From Actinomycetes bacterium (GTDB lineage: Bacteria > Actinomycetota > Acidimicrobiia > Acidimicrobiales > UBA8190): 7,946 bases of DNA. This document shows positions 7,325-7,946 of the stretch, piece by piece (the first letter of the stretch is position 1; every line of letters starts with the position of its first letter). The stretch covers positions 1 through 7,946 of the forward strand of contig JAJZYI010000153.1 of NCBI GenBank assembly GCA_021798135.1, read 5' to 3'. Made by a program: the position numbers and the translations under genes. The notes under the pieces are model-generated. The model was not told the origin of the DNA. It made no database searches and was given only the letters and a program-made list of their open reading frames with translations.

Positions 7325-7727
7325 CGCCGGCATCGGGGCGCGTGCGGCGCTCCTGCTTGCGCATCGACCGCCGACGCTTGTCCTGCAGGCGCCTGGCCCG
7401 TGCCGCCTGGGTCGGGGCGGTCGGCACCCGTGGCCGCTCCACCCGGAGCGCCGCCGCGAGGCGGTCGGCGAGCCGTCGCAGCGCCACGTCCCGGTTGCGC
7501 GCCTGCGACCGCTCCGCGCCCGAGGCAGCGCTCACCACGGGGCCGAGGCGCTCCAGCAGCCGTGCCCGCTGGCGCGGCCCGAGGGCAGCCGACCGCTCCA
7601 CGTCGAACCGCACCTCGGCCCGGGTGCTCGACCGGTTGGCGTGCTGGCCGCCGGGACCCCCGCTGGTGGTGAACCGCCAGGCCAGCTCGTCGAGGGGGAT
7701 GGCGAGGCCCCTGGTGACGCGCAGCAC
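7320..7727 (-). CDS. arfB: Alternative ribosome-rescue factor ArfB (YaeJ/ICT1 family peptidyl-tRNA hydrolase)
   Basis: ArfB rescues ribosomes stalled at the end of broken mRNAs by hydrolysing the bound peptidyl-tRNA. The 135-residue reading shows the class I release-factor catalytic domain. TRGLAIPLDELAWRFTTSGG leads into the catalytic GGQ motif at residues 26-28 (GPGGQHANRSSTRAEVRF). There is no stop-codon recognition domain. A basic C-terminal tail (about 110-130, RRLQDKRRRSMRKQERR) is the part that enters the empty mRNA channel in the family. Length matches E. coli ArfB (140 residues). GTG at 7727 is the only start in this frame inside the window and lies where family members begin, but it lacks a clear ribosome binding site. 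The frame stays open upstream to the window edge (7946), so a longer protein is possible. The gene converges with the tRNA. Confidence 0.9.
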   Translation of the reverse strand: MLRVTRGLAIPLDELAWRFTTSGGPGGQHANRSSTRAEVRFDVERSAALGPRQRARLLERLGPVVSAASGAERSQARNRDVALRRLADRLAAALRVERPRVPTAPTQAARARRLQDKRRRSMRKQERRTRPDAGE

Positions 7728-7946
7728 CGAATGCTGCGGTGAGAGGGCCGGAGCGAGGCCATGGGCAGCGCCGGGTGCGGCGCTGCCCGCGACACGGGGG
7801 GTGCCGGCTGCCGGTCTGCGGGGGGACTGGGCGGCCGCGTGCCCGGTCGCGCCGGCTGACGGTCCCTGCGCGGCGGGGGCGGCTGGCGGTCGCCGCGCGG
7901 CGGGGTCGCCCGGCGGTCGTTGCGCGGCGGGGGCGGCTGGCGGTCG
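7728..7946 (-). other. Open frame upstream of arfB: possible N-terminal extension
   Basis: The arfB frame has no stop between the GTG at 7727 and the right edge. It encodes a Pro/Ala/Gly-rich sequence with a 9-residue repeat near the edge (RPPAAPAAQ, RPPGDPAAR, RPPAAPAAQ) and joins the ArfB domain through LSPQHSVLRVTRG. There is no ATG, GTG or TTG in this frame within the stretch, so any longer start lies outside the window. It could instead be untranslated leader; in DNA this GC-rich, open frames of this length are common. Confidence 0.4.
7867..7946. repeat. 27-bp tandem repeat, three copies, reaching the window edge
   Basis: The 26 bases at 7867-7892 recur exactly at 7921-7946, and a diverged copy lies between them (about 7893-7920), giving a 27-bp period. 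In the minus-strand arfB frame each unit is nine residues. The array may continue beyond the window. Confidence 0.8.

Overview
The window is about 7.9 kb of very GC-rich DNA. A dnaG-rpoD gene pair, tRNA genes, actinobacterial-style ribosome binding sites and extracytoplasmic lipoproteins all point to an actinobacterium. The class Acidimicrobiia is a reasonable guess, but that placement is inference and not proven by the sequence.

Left part (1-2689): the C-terminal part of DNA primase (dnaG, cut by the window edge) overlaps by ATGA the gene for the primary sigma factor (rpoD/sigA type). This is the classic macromolecular-synthesis arrangement, which links replication priming to housekeeping transcription. 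A tRNA-Asn(GTT) gene follows on the same strand.

Middle (2687-3771): a minus-strand gene for a soluble PAS-GGDEF protein, a predicted diguanylate cyclase with an intact GGDEF motif and an RxxD product-inhibition site, converges on tRNA-Asn.

Accessory part (3915-6423): two minus-strand genes for Ser/Thr/Gly/Ala-rich lipoproteins. The upstream one (5755-6423) is intact and has a C-terminal domain resembling the DUF4352 Ig-like group. The other (3915-4760) has a good ribosome binding site, signal peptide, continuous protein-like sequence and proper stop, but needs four single-base frame changes to be read. It is either a young pseudogene or a set of local consensus errors. Between them lie about 1 kb (4761-5754) with no convincing gene but several inverted repeats.

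Right part (6424-7946): about 730 bp without a gene holds a perfect 10-bp tandem repeat. It is followed by a CAT-anticodon tRNA (elongator Met most likely), four 16-bp tandem repeats, and a minus-strand arfB gene for ribosome rescue. The arfB frame stays open to the window edge through a Pro/Ala-rich 9-residue repeat, so the protein may be longer than usual.

The genes are mostly housekeeping functions and do not form one obvious pathway. I see no clear new defence or mobile system. The most unusual features are the frame-broken lipoprotein gene, the possible N-terminal extension of ArfB, and the cluster of short tandem repeats at the right end.
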